Origin: an uncultured Campylobacter sp. | Lineage (GTDB): Bacteria > Campylobacterota > Campylobacteria > Campylobacterales > Campylobacteraceae | Length of the DNA: 8,495 bases | Direction of reading: 5' to 3' | NCBI GenBank assembly: GCA_947090385.1 | Contig: CAMUNZ010000046.1 | Coordinates: forward strand, 1 to 8,495 | In this document: positions 1-6,284 of the stretch, one piece after another | How positions within the stretch are numbered: the stretch's first letter is position 1 | Layout of the letters: each line of letters opens with the position of its first letter | The notes under the pieces: generated by a model | What the model was told of the DNA's origin: nothing | The model's database searches: none | Seen by the model: only the letters and a program-made list of their open reading frames with translations | Position numbers and translations under genes: made by a program

Positions 1-1266
1 ATGTTTAAAGAAACTATCGAAAATAGTGCAATTAAATTTGCAACAAAACAAATAAAGTCAGAGTTAAAAAAGAGTTTAAATATAGAAATTTTAGACAAAG
101 AATTTCTGCGAATTCCACAAAATAAAAAATATATGCTTTATGCACATATTCCATTTTGTAGTGTTTTTTGCCCATATTGTTCTTTTCATAAATATAAATT
201 TGAGCCAAATTTATGTAAAGAGTATTTTGTAAATTTAAGAAAAGAAATGGTGCAAATCAAAGATTTAGGATATGATTTTTATCAGATGTATATCGGCGGC
301 GGAACAACTTTAATAGACGAATACGAACTTTTAAAGACATTAGAACTCGCAAAAAAACTATTTTCTATAAAAGAAATTTCATGCGAAAGCGATCCAAATC
401 ACATATCAAATTTAAAAATTTTTAAAGGATTGATAGACAGGATAAGCGTCGGAGTACAAAGTTTTGATGATGAAATTTTGAAAAAAGTCGGCAGATTTGA
501 AAAATTTGGAAATCAAAAAACATTAATCGAAAAACTACAAAAAGGCATCGGAGAATTGCCAATTTTTAGTTTAGATTTGATTTTCAATTTTCCATTTCAA
601 AAGAAAAATGAACTTTTAGAAGATATAAAAATCGCAAAATTTCTAGATCCTGAGCAAATTACATTTTATCCGTTGATGAAATCTCCGCTTACAAAAGATT
701 TAATCGCAAAAAGTTTGGGCGTTTCTAATGAAGATAATGAAAAAGAATTTTATAAAATCATATGTGAAAGTTTTAAAGATTTTGATCAAAATAATGTATG
801 GAGTTTTAGCAAGAAATTTTCAAAACTAAACGATGAATATGTAAGCAACAATCACGAATATTTAGGAATTGGAAGCGGTGCTTTTAGTTTTTTAGATGGA
901 AAACTTTTAATAAATGCTTTTAATTTAAAAGAGTATGGAAATTTGGTAAAACAAAACAAAAGCACGGTTATAGCAAAATGTGAATTTGATGAAATTTCGC
1001 GAACAAAATATATATTTTTAACAGAAATTTTTAGTAAATTTTTAGATATCAAAAATTTCAATAATTTAAATTTAATAAAAAAAGAAATAATGCTACTTAA
1101 AATTTGTAAAGCAGTAAAAGAAAATGGTGATTTCTTAGAAACTACAGAATTTGGCAACTATATGTTTTTAGTTTTAATGAAAGAATTTTACATGACCATG
1201 GATAAAATTCGCGCGATTTTTAAAACAGATATAAAAAATGAAAAGATTTTAAAATTATTTCAATAG
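1..1266 (+). CDS. HemN/HemW-family radical SAM protein (coproporphyrinogen III oxidase-like)
   Basis: The 421-residue protein has the radical SAM cluster motif CxxxCxxC at Cys53, Cys57 and Cys60, preceded by YAHIPFC as in the HemN/HemW/ChuW group. A glycine-rich SAM-binding GGGTT follows at about residues 99-103, then ESDP at 129-132 (where HemN proteins usually have ENP). The family signature RISVGVQSFDDEIL, ending KKVGR, spans residues 147-165. A 4Fe-4S cluster and SAM radical chemistry are therefore well supported. Family members include coproporphyrinogen III dehydrogenase (HemN), the heme chaperone HemW and heme-degrading ChuW/HutW, and the sequence alone does not choose between them; the cluster motif CxxxCPYC is nearer the HemW type. 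The ATG is the first base of the window, so its ribosome binding site and promoter are unseen and the true start could lie further upstream. The gene ends in TAG and converges on rplQ. Confidence 0.85.
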   Translation: MFKETIENSAIKFATKQIKSELKKSLNIEILDKEFLRIPQNKKYMLYAHIPFCSVFCPYCSFHKYKFEPNLCKEYFVNLRKEMVQIKDLGYDFYQMYIGGGTTLIDEYELLKTLELAKKLFSIKEISCESDPNHISNLKIFKGLIDRISVGVQSFDDEILKKVGRFEKFGNQKTLIEKLQKGIGELPIFSLDLIFNFPFQKKNELLEDIKIAKFLDPEQITFYPLMKSPLTKDLIAKSLGVSNEDNEKEFYKIICESFKDFDQNNVWSFSKKFSKLNDEYVSNNHEYLGIGSGAFSFLDGKLLINAFNLKEYGNLVKQNKSTVIAKCEFDEISRTKYIFLTEIFSKFLDIKNFNNLNLIKKEIMLLKICKAVKENGDFLETTEFGNYMFLVLMKEFYMTMDKIRAIFKTDIKNEKILKLFQ

Positions 1267-1270
1267 TTAA

Positions 1271-1300
1271 AAAATTTTGGCGATAAACCGCCAAAATTTT
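1271..1300. terminator. Bidirectional rho-independent terminator between the radical SAM gene and rplQ
   Basis: A perfect 12-bp inverted repeat, AAAATTTTGGCG and CGCCAAAATTTT, is separated by a 6-nt loop (ATAAAC). It begins 4 nt after the radical SAM stop codon and overlaps the end of rplQ on the other strand. The minus strand carries the longer T run after the GC part of the stem, so termination of the alpha operon should be the stronger direction. The plus-strand direction is also plausible. Confidence 0.85.
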
Positions 1301-1652
1301 AATCTACAAACTCAATAAACGCCATTTCGGCAGCATCGCCTTTTCTAACACGAGTTTTTACAATTCTTGTATATCCACCTTGTCTATTTGCATATTTCGG
1401 TGAAATATCTGTTACTAATTTTTTAGTAGAAATTTTATCTTGAAGTTTTGCAAAAATCGCTTTATGGGCATTTGCATCACCAACTCTTGCTCTTGTAACT
1501 AATTTCTCAATATAACTTCGCAACTCTTTTGCTTTTGGTAAAGTTGTTTCAATCTTGTTGCTATTTATAATAGCAATCGCTAAATTTTTTAAAGTTGCAA
1601 GGCGATGAGACGAAGTCCTACCAAGCTTTTTATATCCACATTTATGTCTCAT
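1299..1652 (-). CDS. rplQ: 50S ribosomal protein L17
   Basis: The 117-residue protein matches bacterial L17 from start to end: the MRHKCGYKKLGRTSSHR opening, the IETTLPKAKELR segment at about residues 35-47, and the GGYTRIVKTRVRKGDAAEMAFIE closing motif. This length is normal for Campylobacter. L17 binds 23S rRNA in the large subunit. It is the last gene of the alpha operon and starts 4 nt after rpoA ends; its AAAGGA ribosome binding site lies inside the last codons of rpoA, so the two are probably translationally coupled. It ends in TAA inside the shared terminator stem. No defect is visible. Confidence 0.97.
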   Translation of the reverse strand: MRHKCGYKKLGRTSSHRLATLKNLAIAIINSNKIETTLPKAKELRSYIEKLVTRARVGDANAHKAIFAKLQDKISTKKLVTDISPKYANRQGGYTRIVKTRVRKGDAAEMAFIEFVD

Positions 1653-1656
1653 AATA

Positions 1657-2661
1657 TCAATCCTTTTGGGCTTTTAATTCATTAATTTTTTTAAGCAATG
1701 CGTCTTTATTTACTTTAGAAGAACCTATCGGATAACCTATTTTTTCCATAACTTCTTTAATTTCATCTAAAGATTTTTTACCTAAATTTTTGAGTTTTTT
1801 TAATTCACTTTCATCCATAATAGCAAGCTCACCTATATAAACAATGCCTGCTTTTTCTAGACCGTTAGAACTTCTAGCCCCCAAATTTAATTCGCTAATA
1901 CTTTCTAAAAGTTTTGAAAGTTCCGATGTTTTGTTGGTAGGAATTGATGAAGAATCTAAATCAAAAATCTTTTTGAAAACAGACATTTGTTGATACATGC
2001 TTTCTAAAGAATGCTTAAACGCATCAACAGGAGTTATTTGTCCATCTGTTGTGATCGTAAAAACTACTTTTTCATAATCCGGATTATCATCAACCCTAAC
2101 ATTTAGTATATCATAAACTGCTCATTTAACAGGTGAAAAAAATGCATCTAAAACAATATAGTCCTTATATAAAGAATCATTTCTAATCTCTTCACTAGGA
2201 ACATATCCTATACCTTTTTCTACAATTATGGTAAATTTTAAGGTAGCATCTTCGTTTATAGTAGCAAGATAAGCTTCAGGATTCACAACTTCAACTAAAT
2301 CGTTATTTCCCAAATCTTTTCCAACTATCTCTTTAGGGCCTGTAAAACTATACTCTATAATTTCGCGTTCAGAATTGCTATTTTTAGGTTTAAAACGCAA
2401 ATTTTTTAAATTTATAATAAAAAGTTTAACCTTTTCAAGCATACCACGCATAGAATCAAATTCGTGACTAACGTCTTCTATTTTAACAGCAGTTGGAGCA
2501 TATCCAACGGTGCTTGTATAAATCAATCTTCTTAGTGGGTGTGCCAAAGTGACACCATAACCTTTTTCAAATGGATAAGCTATGATCTGTGCTACATTCT
2601 CGCTAACATTAACAACCTCAATCTCAGTTGGCATATAAGCTGATGTTGTAATTTTTCTCAT
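1657..2661 (-). pseudogene. rpoA: DNA-directed RNA polymerase subunit alpha, interrupted by an in-frame TGA
   Basis: Read through the stop, this is a 335-codon gene of normal length for Campylobacter alpha. The first 179 residues are the start of the N-terminal dimerisation domain (HPLRRLIYTSTVGYAPTAV, HEFDSMRGM, EAYLATINEDATLKFT, KGIGYVPSEE). Codon 180 (2122-2124) is TGA, directly after FFSPVK. The same frame then continues with clear homology (AVYDI, DDNPDYEKVVFTITTDGQ, then the C-terminal domain). In that domain the NLGARSSNGLEKAGI segment carries the arginine equivalent to E. coli Arg265 (about codon 263), and NLGKKSLDEI follows. The stop falls inside the N-terminal domain, not in the linker, so the halves do not correspond to independent domains. 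No ribosome binding site is obvious before the internal ATG at 1998. Alpha is essential, so a sequence error, a suppressed stop or a second intact copy are all possible. 'Pseudogene' here describes the reading frame only. The gene's own last codon is also TGA. Confidence 0.95.
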
Positions 2662-2675
2662 AATTTATCTCCTAA

Positions 2676-3302
2676 TTATTTTGAATAAAGCTCTACTATA
2701 AATCTTTCCTCAACAGGAATGACAACTTCTTCTCTTTCAGGTTTTCTTGTAAAAATTCCAAATTTTTTATCTTTTTCTACATCAACCCAAGCTACTATTC
2801 CGGTTTGATTAGTTAATTCCACTGCTCTTACAATTTGTGGATTGTTTTTACTTTTTTCAATAATCTCAACTTTTTGTCCAGCCTCGACTCTATAAGATGG
2901 GATATCAACTCTTTTTCCATCAACCAAAATGTGTCCGTGAGTTACTAATTGTCTAGCAAAACGGCGAGTTGTAGCAAAACCCATTCTATAAACAACATTA
3001 TCAAGTCTTTGCTCTAAAAGTTGAATTAAAATATCACCTGTATTTCCATTTTTTCTTGATGCTTCTTTAAAAAGTGTTCTAAATTGTTTTTCGCTAATTC
3101 CATACATAAATTTAGCTTTTTGTTTCTCTCTAAGTTGAGAGCCATAATCGCTAATTTTTCCTCTTTTTTGCCCATGTTGTCCCGGGGCATAAGGTCTTTT
3201 ATCAAGTGCATTTTTACCAGCAATTCTTCTTTCGCCTTTCATAGCAAGGCTTACACCTAATCGGCGCTCTAATTTTTCAACTGGTCCTCTATATCTAGCC
3301 AT
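2676..3302 (-). CDS. rpsD: 30S ribosomal protein S4
   Basis: The 208-residue protein is full length for S4 and matches it throughout. The N-terminal part has MARYRGPVEKLERRLGVSL and the RPYAPGQHGQKRGK segment. The central RNA-binding region has LEQRLDNVVYRMGFATTRRFARQLVTHGH around residues 95-125, which leads into the S4 domain (VDGKRVDIPSYRVEAGQKV). The closing part reads PVEERFIVELYSK. S4 starts assembly of the small subunit on 16S rRNA, and in enterobacteria it also represses its own operon through the leader. It starts 25 nt after rpsK with GGAG as ribosome binding site, and ends (TAA) 14 nt before rpoA. No defect is visible. Confidence 0.97.
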   Translation of the reverse strand: MARYRGPVEKLERRLGVSLAMKGERRIAGKNALDKRPYAPGQHGQKRGKISDYGSQLREKQKAKFMYGISEKQFRTLFKEASRKNGNTGDILIQLLEQRLDNVVYRMGFATTRRFARQLVTHGHILVDGKRVDIPSYRVEAGQKVEIIEKSKNNPQIVRAVELTNQTGIVAWVDVEKDKKFGIFTRKPEREEVVIPVEERFIVELYSK

Positions 3303-3327
3303 AATTTATTCTCCAAATTAAATTTAA

Positions 3328-3669
3328 TTATACTCTTCTACGTTTCGGTGGCCTACAACCATTGTGTGCCAATGGTGTGATATCCTTAAAGAATAGAACT
3401 TTAATTCCTTGAACTTTTATACCAACTTCTTTTATGCCGTGGTCTTTTGCTTTGTTTAAAGCATCTTCTACGGCTTGCTGCGCTGCATAAGGAGTTGATT
3501 TTTTACTTCCTTTGAAATTCAAAGCACCTGCACTACTCCAAGAAATAACATTTCCCATTTCGTCGGTTACAGTTACTGTTGTATTATTAAAAGTAGCTGA
3601 GATATAAACTATACCTTTTGCAATATTTTTTTTAACAACTCTTTTTTTAGTTACTTTTCTATTTGCCAT
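3328..3669 (-). CDS. rpsK: 30S ribosomal protein S11, missing 17 internal residues
   Basis: This is recognisable as S11: KKNIAKGIVYISATFNNTTVTVTD near the start, GSKKSTPYAAQQAVEDA in the middle and the invariant end HNGCRPPKRRRV. It has 113 residues where Campylobacter S11 has about 130. The sequence passes straight from GIKVQG to IKVLFFKDITPLAHN at about residue 88. Relatives have about 17 residues there, of the form PGSGRETAVKSVGAMEG, which include the conserved GPGxGRE loop that contacts rRNA. The frame is kept (51 nt missing) at the junction around 3403-3408. The flanks are otherwise intact, so this looks like a single deletion rather than general decay. The gene starts 9 nt after rpsM with a GAGGTG ribosome binding site. 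S11 is normally essential, and whether this form works is unknown. Confidence 0.9.
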   Translation of the reverse strand: MANRKVTKKRVVKKNIAKGIVYISATFNNTTVTVTDEMGNVISWSSAGALNFKGSKKSTPYAAQQAVEDALNKAKDHGIKEVGIKVQGIKVLFFKDITPLAHNGCRPPKRRRV

Positions 3670-3678
3670 TTTTCACCT

Positions 3679-4047
3679 CTATTTAGCTGCTGCACCAACA
3701 GTTTTGCGTTTGCCTTTTCTTGTTCGTGCATTAGTTTTTGTCTTTTGACCGCGAACTGGAAGCCCTTTTCTATGTCTTAAACCTCTATAATTTCCTAAAT
3801 CCATAAGTGCTTTTATGTCCATAGTGACTTGTTTTCTTAAATCACCTTCAACTACAAAATGTTCTTGAATTTCTTTTCTTATAGCGGCCGCTTCATCTTC
3901 TGTCAAATCAATAACTCTTTTATTATAAGAGATACCAACAGCATTAAGAATTTTTCTTGAACTAAAAAGTCCAATACCATAAATATAAGTTAAGCCATAT
4001 TCGATTCTTTTTTTCTTTGGTAAATCAACACCAGCGATACGTGCCAT
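3679..4047 (-). CDS. rpsM: 30S ribosomal protein S13
   Basis: The 122-residue protein is full length and matches S13: MARIAGVDLPKKKRIEYGLTYIYGIG at the start with the helix-hairpin-helix region, the segment EGDLRKQV, then DIKALMDLGNYRGLRHRKGLPVRGQKT and a basic C-terminal tail (TNARTRKGKRKTVG). S13 sits in the head of the small subunit and contacts the large subunit and tRNA. It starts only 3 nt after the rpmJ stop, and its AGGG-type ribosome binding site lies in the end of rpmJ, so the two are probably coupled. It ends in TAA, 9 nt before rpsK. Confidence 0.97.
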   Translation of the reverse strand: MARIAGVDLPKKKRIEYGLTYIYGIGLFSSRKILNAVGISYNKRVIDLTEDEAAAIRKEIQEHFVVEGDLRKQVTMDIKALMDLGNYRGLRHRKGLPVRGQKTKTNARTRKGKRKTVGAAAK

Positions 4048-4050
4048 AGC

Positions 4051-4164
4051 TTAACCCTGCCTTTGTTTGTGTTTTGGATTTGCGCAGATTACATGAACCA
4101 CGCCTTTTCTTTTGACAATTTTGCATTTGTCACACATCTTCTTTACAGAAGGTCTTACTTTCAT
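4051..4164 (-). CDS. rpmJ: 50S ribosomal protein L36
   Basis: A 37-codon gene whose product begins MKVRPSVKKMCDKCKIVKRK and ends HVICANPKHKQRQG, the canonical L36. The zinc-ribbon ligands Cys11, Cys14, Cys27 and His32 are present, so this is the zinc-binding form. L36 is a small protein bound to 23S rRNA. It is the first gene of the alpha operon proper, with a strong AGGAG ribosome binding site just upstream and a long leader separating it from infA. It ends in TAA, 3 nt before rpsM. Confidence 0.95.
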   Translation of the reverse strand: MKVRPSVKKMCDKCKIVKRKGVVHVICANPKHKQRQG

Positions 4165-4302
4165 AAATTTCTCCTACGAAATATTCCACTAAATGAAATT
4201 TTTGCATCTTAGGCCTGATGAAATTTTCAAACCAACTGTTATTAAAATAGTGGTAATTTTAATAACACTTCTTCCTACAGTTATTGCAAGAAACGCAAAA
4301 AG
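4165..4302 (-). promoter_or_regulatory. 5' leader of the rpmJ-rpsM-rpsK-rpsD-rpoA-rplQ operon with hairpin
   Basis: About 140 nt lie between the predicted transcription start and rpmJ and contain no reading frame that I recognise. A perfect 12-bp hairpin lies at 4237-4267 (TGTTATTAAAAT on the plus strand, 7-nt loop, ATTTTAATAACA). It is not followed by a T run, so it is not a standard terminator. On the minus strand, AACTGT upstream of the hairpin could pair with ACAGTT at its 3' side, which would compete with the stem. AAATTTC and GAAATTT could also pair around the ribosome binding site. A role in S4-type autoregulation is an inference from the operon's gene content; no known leader motif was recognised. 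Confidence 0.5.
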
Positions 4303-4308
4303 GGGCTA

Positions 4309-4314
4309 ATTATA
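4309..4314 (-). promoter_or_regulatory. Probable sigma-70 -10 box for the rpmJ operon
   Basis: A perfect TATAAT on the minus strand (in the context GATATAATTAG) lies about 145 nt upstream of rpmJ, between infA and rpmJ. Campylobacter promoters depend mainly on the -10 box and AT-rich upstream DNA, and the upstream sequence here is AT-rich. The predicted start would be near 4302. Confidence 0.55.
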
Positions 4315-4332
4315 TCTAGTTTTTCTGAAATT

Positions 4333-4551
4333 TTACTTATATCTATAAGTAATTCTACCTTTATCTAAACTATAAGGAGTTAATTCTACTTTTACCTTAT
4401 CTCCAGGCATAATTTTTATATAATTCATACGCATTTTTCCAGCTATATGACACAAAATTATATGTTTATTATCAAGTTCTACTTTAAAAGTAGCATTTGG
4501 TAAAGCCTCTACGACGCTGCCGTCAATCTCTATAATATCATCTTTTGCCAT
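4333..4551 (-). CDS. infA: Translation initiation factor IF-1
   Basis: The 72-residue product starts MAKDDIIEIDGSVVEALPNA and continues with FKVELDNKHIILCHIAGKMR, then PGDKVKVELTPYSLDKGRITYRYK. This is the full S1-like OB fold of IF-1. IF-1 occupies the A site of the small subunit during initiation. An ATG 21 nt further upstream (4572) is in frame, but the family start at 4551 is preferred because it gives the conserved length and has AAGGAAA at the right distance. The gene ends in TAA, 168 nt before rpmJ, and that gap holds a separate promoter. No secY or map gene lies upstream, unlike in many other bacteria. Confidence 0.96.
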   Translation of the reverse strand: MAKDDIIEIDGSVVEALPNATFKVELDNKHIILCHIAGKMRMNYIKIMPGDKVKVELTPYSLDKGRITYRYK

Positions 4552-4586
4552 TTTTTCCTTTCTATAAAACAAAAATAAAAACTTTT

Positions 4587-4594
4587 ATTTTATA
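4587..4594 (-). promoter_or_regulatory. Possible -10 box for infA
   Basis: TATAAAAT on the minus strand lies 35 nt upstream of the IF-1 start codon, which would give a leader of about 29 nt. The whole 4552-4677 interval is very AT-rich, so other boxes are possible and this assignment is tentative. Confidence 0.35.
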
Positions 4595-4677
4595 TAAAAC
4601 TAAATTTATTTTTACTGAATTTAAATTCACAATTTAAAATAATTGATTTCTAAATAATTATAATCTTAAGGTATATT

Positions 4678-4797
4678 GTGAAAGAATTTTTTAGCAGTAT
4701 ATTTGCAGCTAATCATACAACAGGAATTATATATAGATATTTTATAGGTTTGAAATTTATTGTTGTTGGTGGAGTAATTGGAATTAAATATATCTAA
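4678..4797 (+). CDS. Candidate small hydrophobic protein, 39 residues, GTG start
   Basis: A 39-codon reading frame starts with GTG and ends with TAA. An AAGGT ribosome binding site lies 5 nt before the start. The predicted product opens MKEFFSSIFAANHTTGIIYR and its last 18 residues (from Phe22: FIGLKFIVVGGVIGIKYI) are hydrophobic with two lysines, consistent with one membrane-inserted segment. The mix of residues looks like real protein rather than translated AT-rich spacer. I do not recognise a family. It lies divergent to infA and 91 nt before the exported-protein gene. A TATAAT at 4659-4664 is close upstream, but a start dictated by it would cut into the ribosome binding site, so the promoter is unclear. 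It could be a non-coding spacer. Confidence 0.5.
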   Translation: MKEFFSSIFAANHTTGIIYRYFIGLKFIVVGGVIGIKYI

Positions 4798-4854
4798 ATT
4801 TTGTAAAAAATCAAAAAGTCTATTGCAAAATTTGTAAATAATTTAGTTAATAGT

Positions 4855-4862
4855 TATAAAAT
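4855..4862 (+). promoter_or_regulatory. Probable -10 box for the exported-protein gene and xerH
   Basis: TATAAAAT preceded by AT-rich DNA (TTAGTTAATAG) lies 26 nt upstream of the ATG at 4889 and before its AAGGAG ribosome binding site at 4877-4882. The 4798-4888 gap holds nothing else that I can support. Confidence 0.4.
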
Positions 4863-4888
4863 GATTTTTTATTTCTAAGGAGAATAAT

Positions 4889-5176
4889 ATGAAAAAAATT
4901 GCATTATTTTTAACTTTGGCGTTTTTTGCAAATGCAAACGAAATAGCAGAAGCAAAAAATAGTTTAAAAACATCTGTAAATTCGGCTACAAACAAAATAA
5001 TTCCAGGAATTTCTGATGATGAAAGTACTATTACACTTTTTGTAAAAAAAACAGATGAAAATTTATCACAAAAAAAATCTTTGATTTTGCCCAAAATATC
5101 AGATGATAATTCTACTATTACATTTTTTCAAAAAAATAACGAATTAAATGCCACTTGCAAAGCCAATTGCGAATAA
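4889..5176 (+). CDS. Exported hypothetical protein with an internal repeat
   Basis: The 95-residue product opens with a Sec-type signal peptide: MKK, a hydrophobic stretch, and a probable cleavage site after Ala-Asn-Ala (residues 14-16). The mature part of about 79 residues contains a short repeat. P-x-ISDD-x-STIT-x-F occurs at residues 39-51 and again at 68-80, a spacing of 29. Two cysteines (90 and 94) near the C-terminus could form a disulfide. There are no membrane segments after the signal, so a periplasmic or secreted location is inferred. An AAGGAG ribosome binding site lies 6 nt before the ATG. xerH starts 26 nt downstream on the same strand, so the two may share a transcript, but nothing links their functions. 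I do not recognise the family. Confidence 0.75.
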   Translation: MKKIALFLTLAFFANANEIAEAKNSLKTSVNSATNKIIPGISDDESTITLFVKKTDENLSQKKSLILPKISDDNSTITFFQKNNELNATCKANCE

Positions 5177-5202
5177 AATTTAGCAAAATTTAAAGGAATT
5201 TT

Positions 5203-6273
5203 ATGCGTTATAAGTTGGATTATTATGAAAATTTTGAAAAATCGATCGTTTTTTGGCTTGCGAAATTTATGAAATATAAACTATCGTCGCTCTCAAATAT
5301 AAATATAAAAAATCCAGAAATTTTAAATAATATAAATATAAAATTAAATTCTAAAAATTTAGATTTAAAAATTCTTAAAAATCTTTCAAAAGAGGCAAGA
5401 AATGCTGGATTAATCGGGATAAATACTTATATGAATCCTCTTATAAAAATTACAAATTTCTTAAATTCATATAATTTCGATAGTTTAAGTCAAATTGATG
5501 AAGAGATAATCACCGGAATTTTAGCGTTTGCAACGTCAAATTTAAGCGATGCAACGAAAAAAAATTATAGAATCGCAGTGATAAATTTTTTCAATTTTTT
5601 GGATAAACAAAATAGTTTTGAAGGAAGTTCTTATTTTTTTGGGATAGAATTAAAAAATTTTAGCAATATTCGAGGAAATAAAGGCGTAAAATTGCCAGAA
5701 TTTTTAAGCGAAGACGAGGCTTTAAGATTTATCCAAGGTATTGATCAATTTCAGTTTAAATCAAATGGCGATCGCAATAAATGTCTTATAAAAATTATAA
5801 TTTTTACAGGAATTAGAGTTAGCGAGGCTTTGAATATAAACAAAAAAGATATCACAGAAGAAAACGGACTTTTTGTGATAAGAATTCGCGGAAAAGGAAA
5901 CAAATACCGCATCGTCATGATAAAAAAAGATTTGATAAAAAATTATTTAACAAATATGAAAACAAATTTTTTAAGTGATGGTTATTTATTTGTAAATTCA
6001 AAAGGAAATAAAATCTCACAACCTTATGTCGCGCATATCGTCGAAACGATTTTATTAAGTTGTGGAATTCGAAAAGAAAAAAACGGTCCACACATGCTTC
6101 GTCACACATTTGCCACATTGCTTTATAAAAAGCATAAAGATTTGATTTTAGTTCAAGAAGCTCTAGGACACGCGAGTTTGGATACTTCAAGAATTTATAC
6201 TCATTTTGATAGTGATAGATTAAAATTGGCAGCAAAAGTCGCAGAAAATTTAGCAAAAGACGCAAAAAACTAA
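5203..6273 (+). CDS. xerH: Tyrosine recombinase XerH (chromosome dimer resolution)
   Basis: The 356-residue protein has the full tyrosine recombinase catalytic set: Arg205 (TGIRVSEAL), Lys231 (GKGNKYR), His297 and Arg300 (HMLRHTFATLL), His323 (LGHASLDTS) and the nucleophile Tyr332 (RIYTHF). Residues 1 to about 170 form the variable N-terminal extension and core-binding domain. The length and the offset of the catalytic residues fit XerH, the single recombinase that Campylobacter and Helicobacter use in place of XerC/XerD to resolve chromosome dimers at difH, working with FtsK. An AAAGGAA ribosome binding site precedes the ATG. The gene ends in TAA and converges, 11 nt apart, on the broken ygjP-like gene. 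No difH-like site or integrated element is visible beside it, which argues against a phage or island integrase. Confidence 0.88.
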   Translation: MRYKLDYYENFEKSIVFWLAKFMKYKLSSLSNINIKNPEILNNINIKLNSKNLDLKILKNLSKEARNAGLIGINTYMNPLIKITNFLNSYNFDSLSQIDEEIITGILAFATSNLSDATKKNYRIAVINFFNFLDKQNSFEGSSYFFGIELKNFSNIRGNKGVKLPEFLSEDEALRFIQGIDQFQFKSNGDRNKCLIKIIIFTGIRVSEALNINKKDITEENGLFVIRIRGKGNKYRIVMIKKDLIKNYLTNMKTNFLSDGYLFVNSKGNKISQPYVAHIVETILLSCGIRKEKNGPHMLRHTFATLLYKKHKDLILVQEALGHASLDTSRIYTHFDSDRLKLAAKVAENLAKDAKN

Positions 6274-6284
6274 AAATAATAGAT

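Noticed and set aside
852..1157. A 101-codon minus-strand reading frame opposite the radical SAM gene
   Set aside because: It is fully antisense to a well-supported gene, and I could see no family match.
1657..2661. Alternative genetic code with TGA as a sense codon
   Set aside because: rpoA itself ends in TGA where alpha normally ends, the tryptophan codons checked are TGG, and no other gene in the window carries an internal TGA.
1657..2661. A natural split of alpha into two separately translated proteins
   Set aside because: The break lies inside the N-terminal domain, not in the linker. The sequence between the two open frames still encodes conserved alpha in the same frame, and no ribosome binding site precedes the second ATG.
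4843..5094. An 83-codon minus-strand frame opposite the exported protein
   Set aside because: The plus-strand gene has a signal peptide, a ribosome binding site and a repeat. The antisense frame has none of these, and its phenylalanine-rich content simply mirrors lysine- and glutamate-rich codons.
5915..6265. A 116-codon minus-strand reading frame opposite xerH
   Set aside because: It lies wholly within the conserved catalytic part of xerH, its product has no recognisable features, and long antisense frames are common in AT-rich DNA.
5203..6273. The recombinase as an integrase of a phage, island or cassette system
   Set aside because: Length and catalytic layout fit chromosomal XerH. No direct repeats, tRNA, att-like sites or cargo genes surround it.
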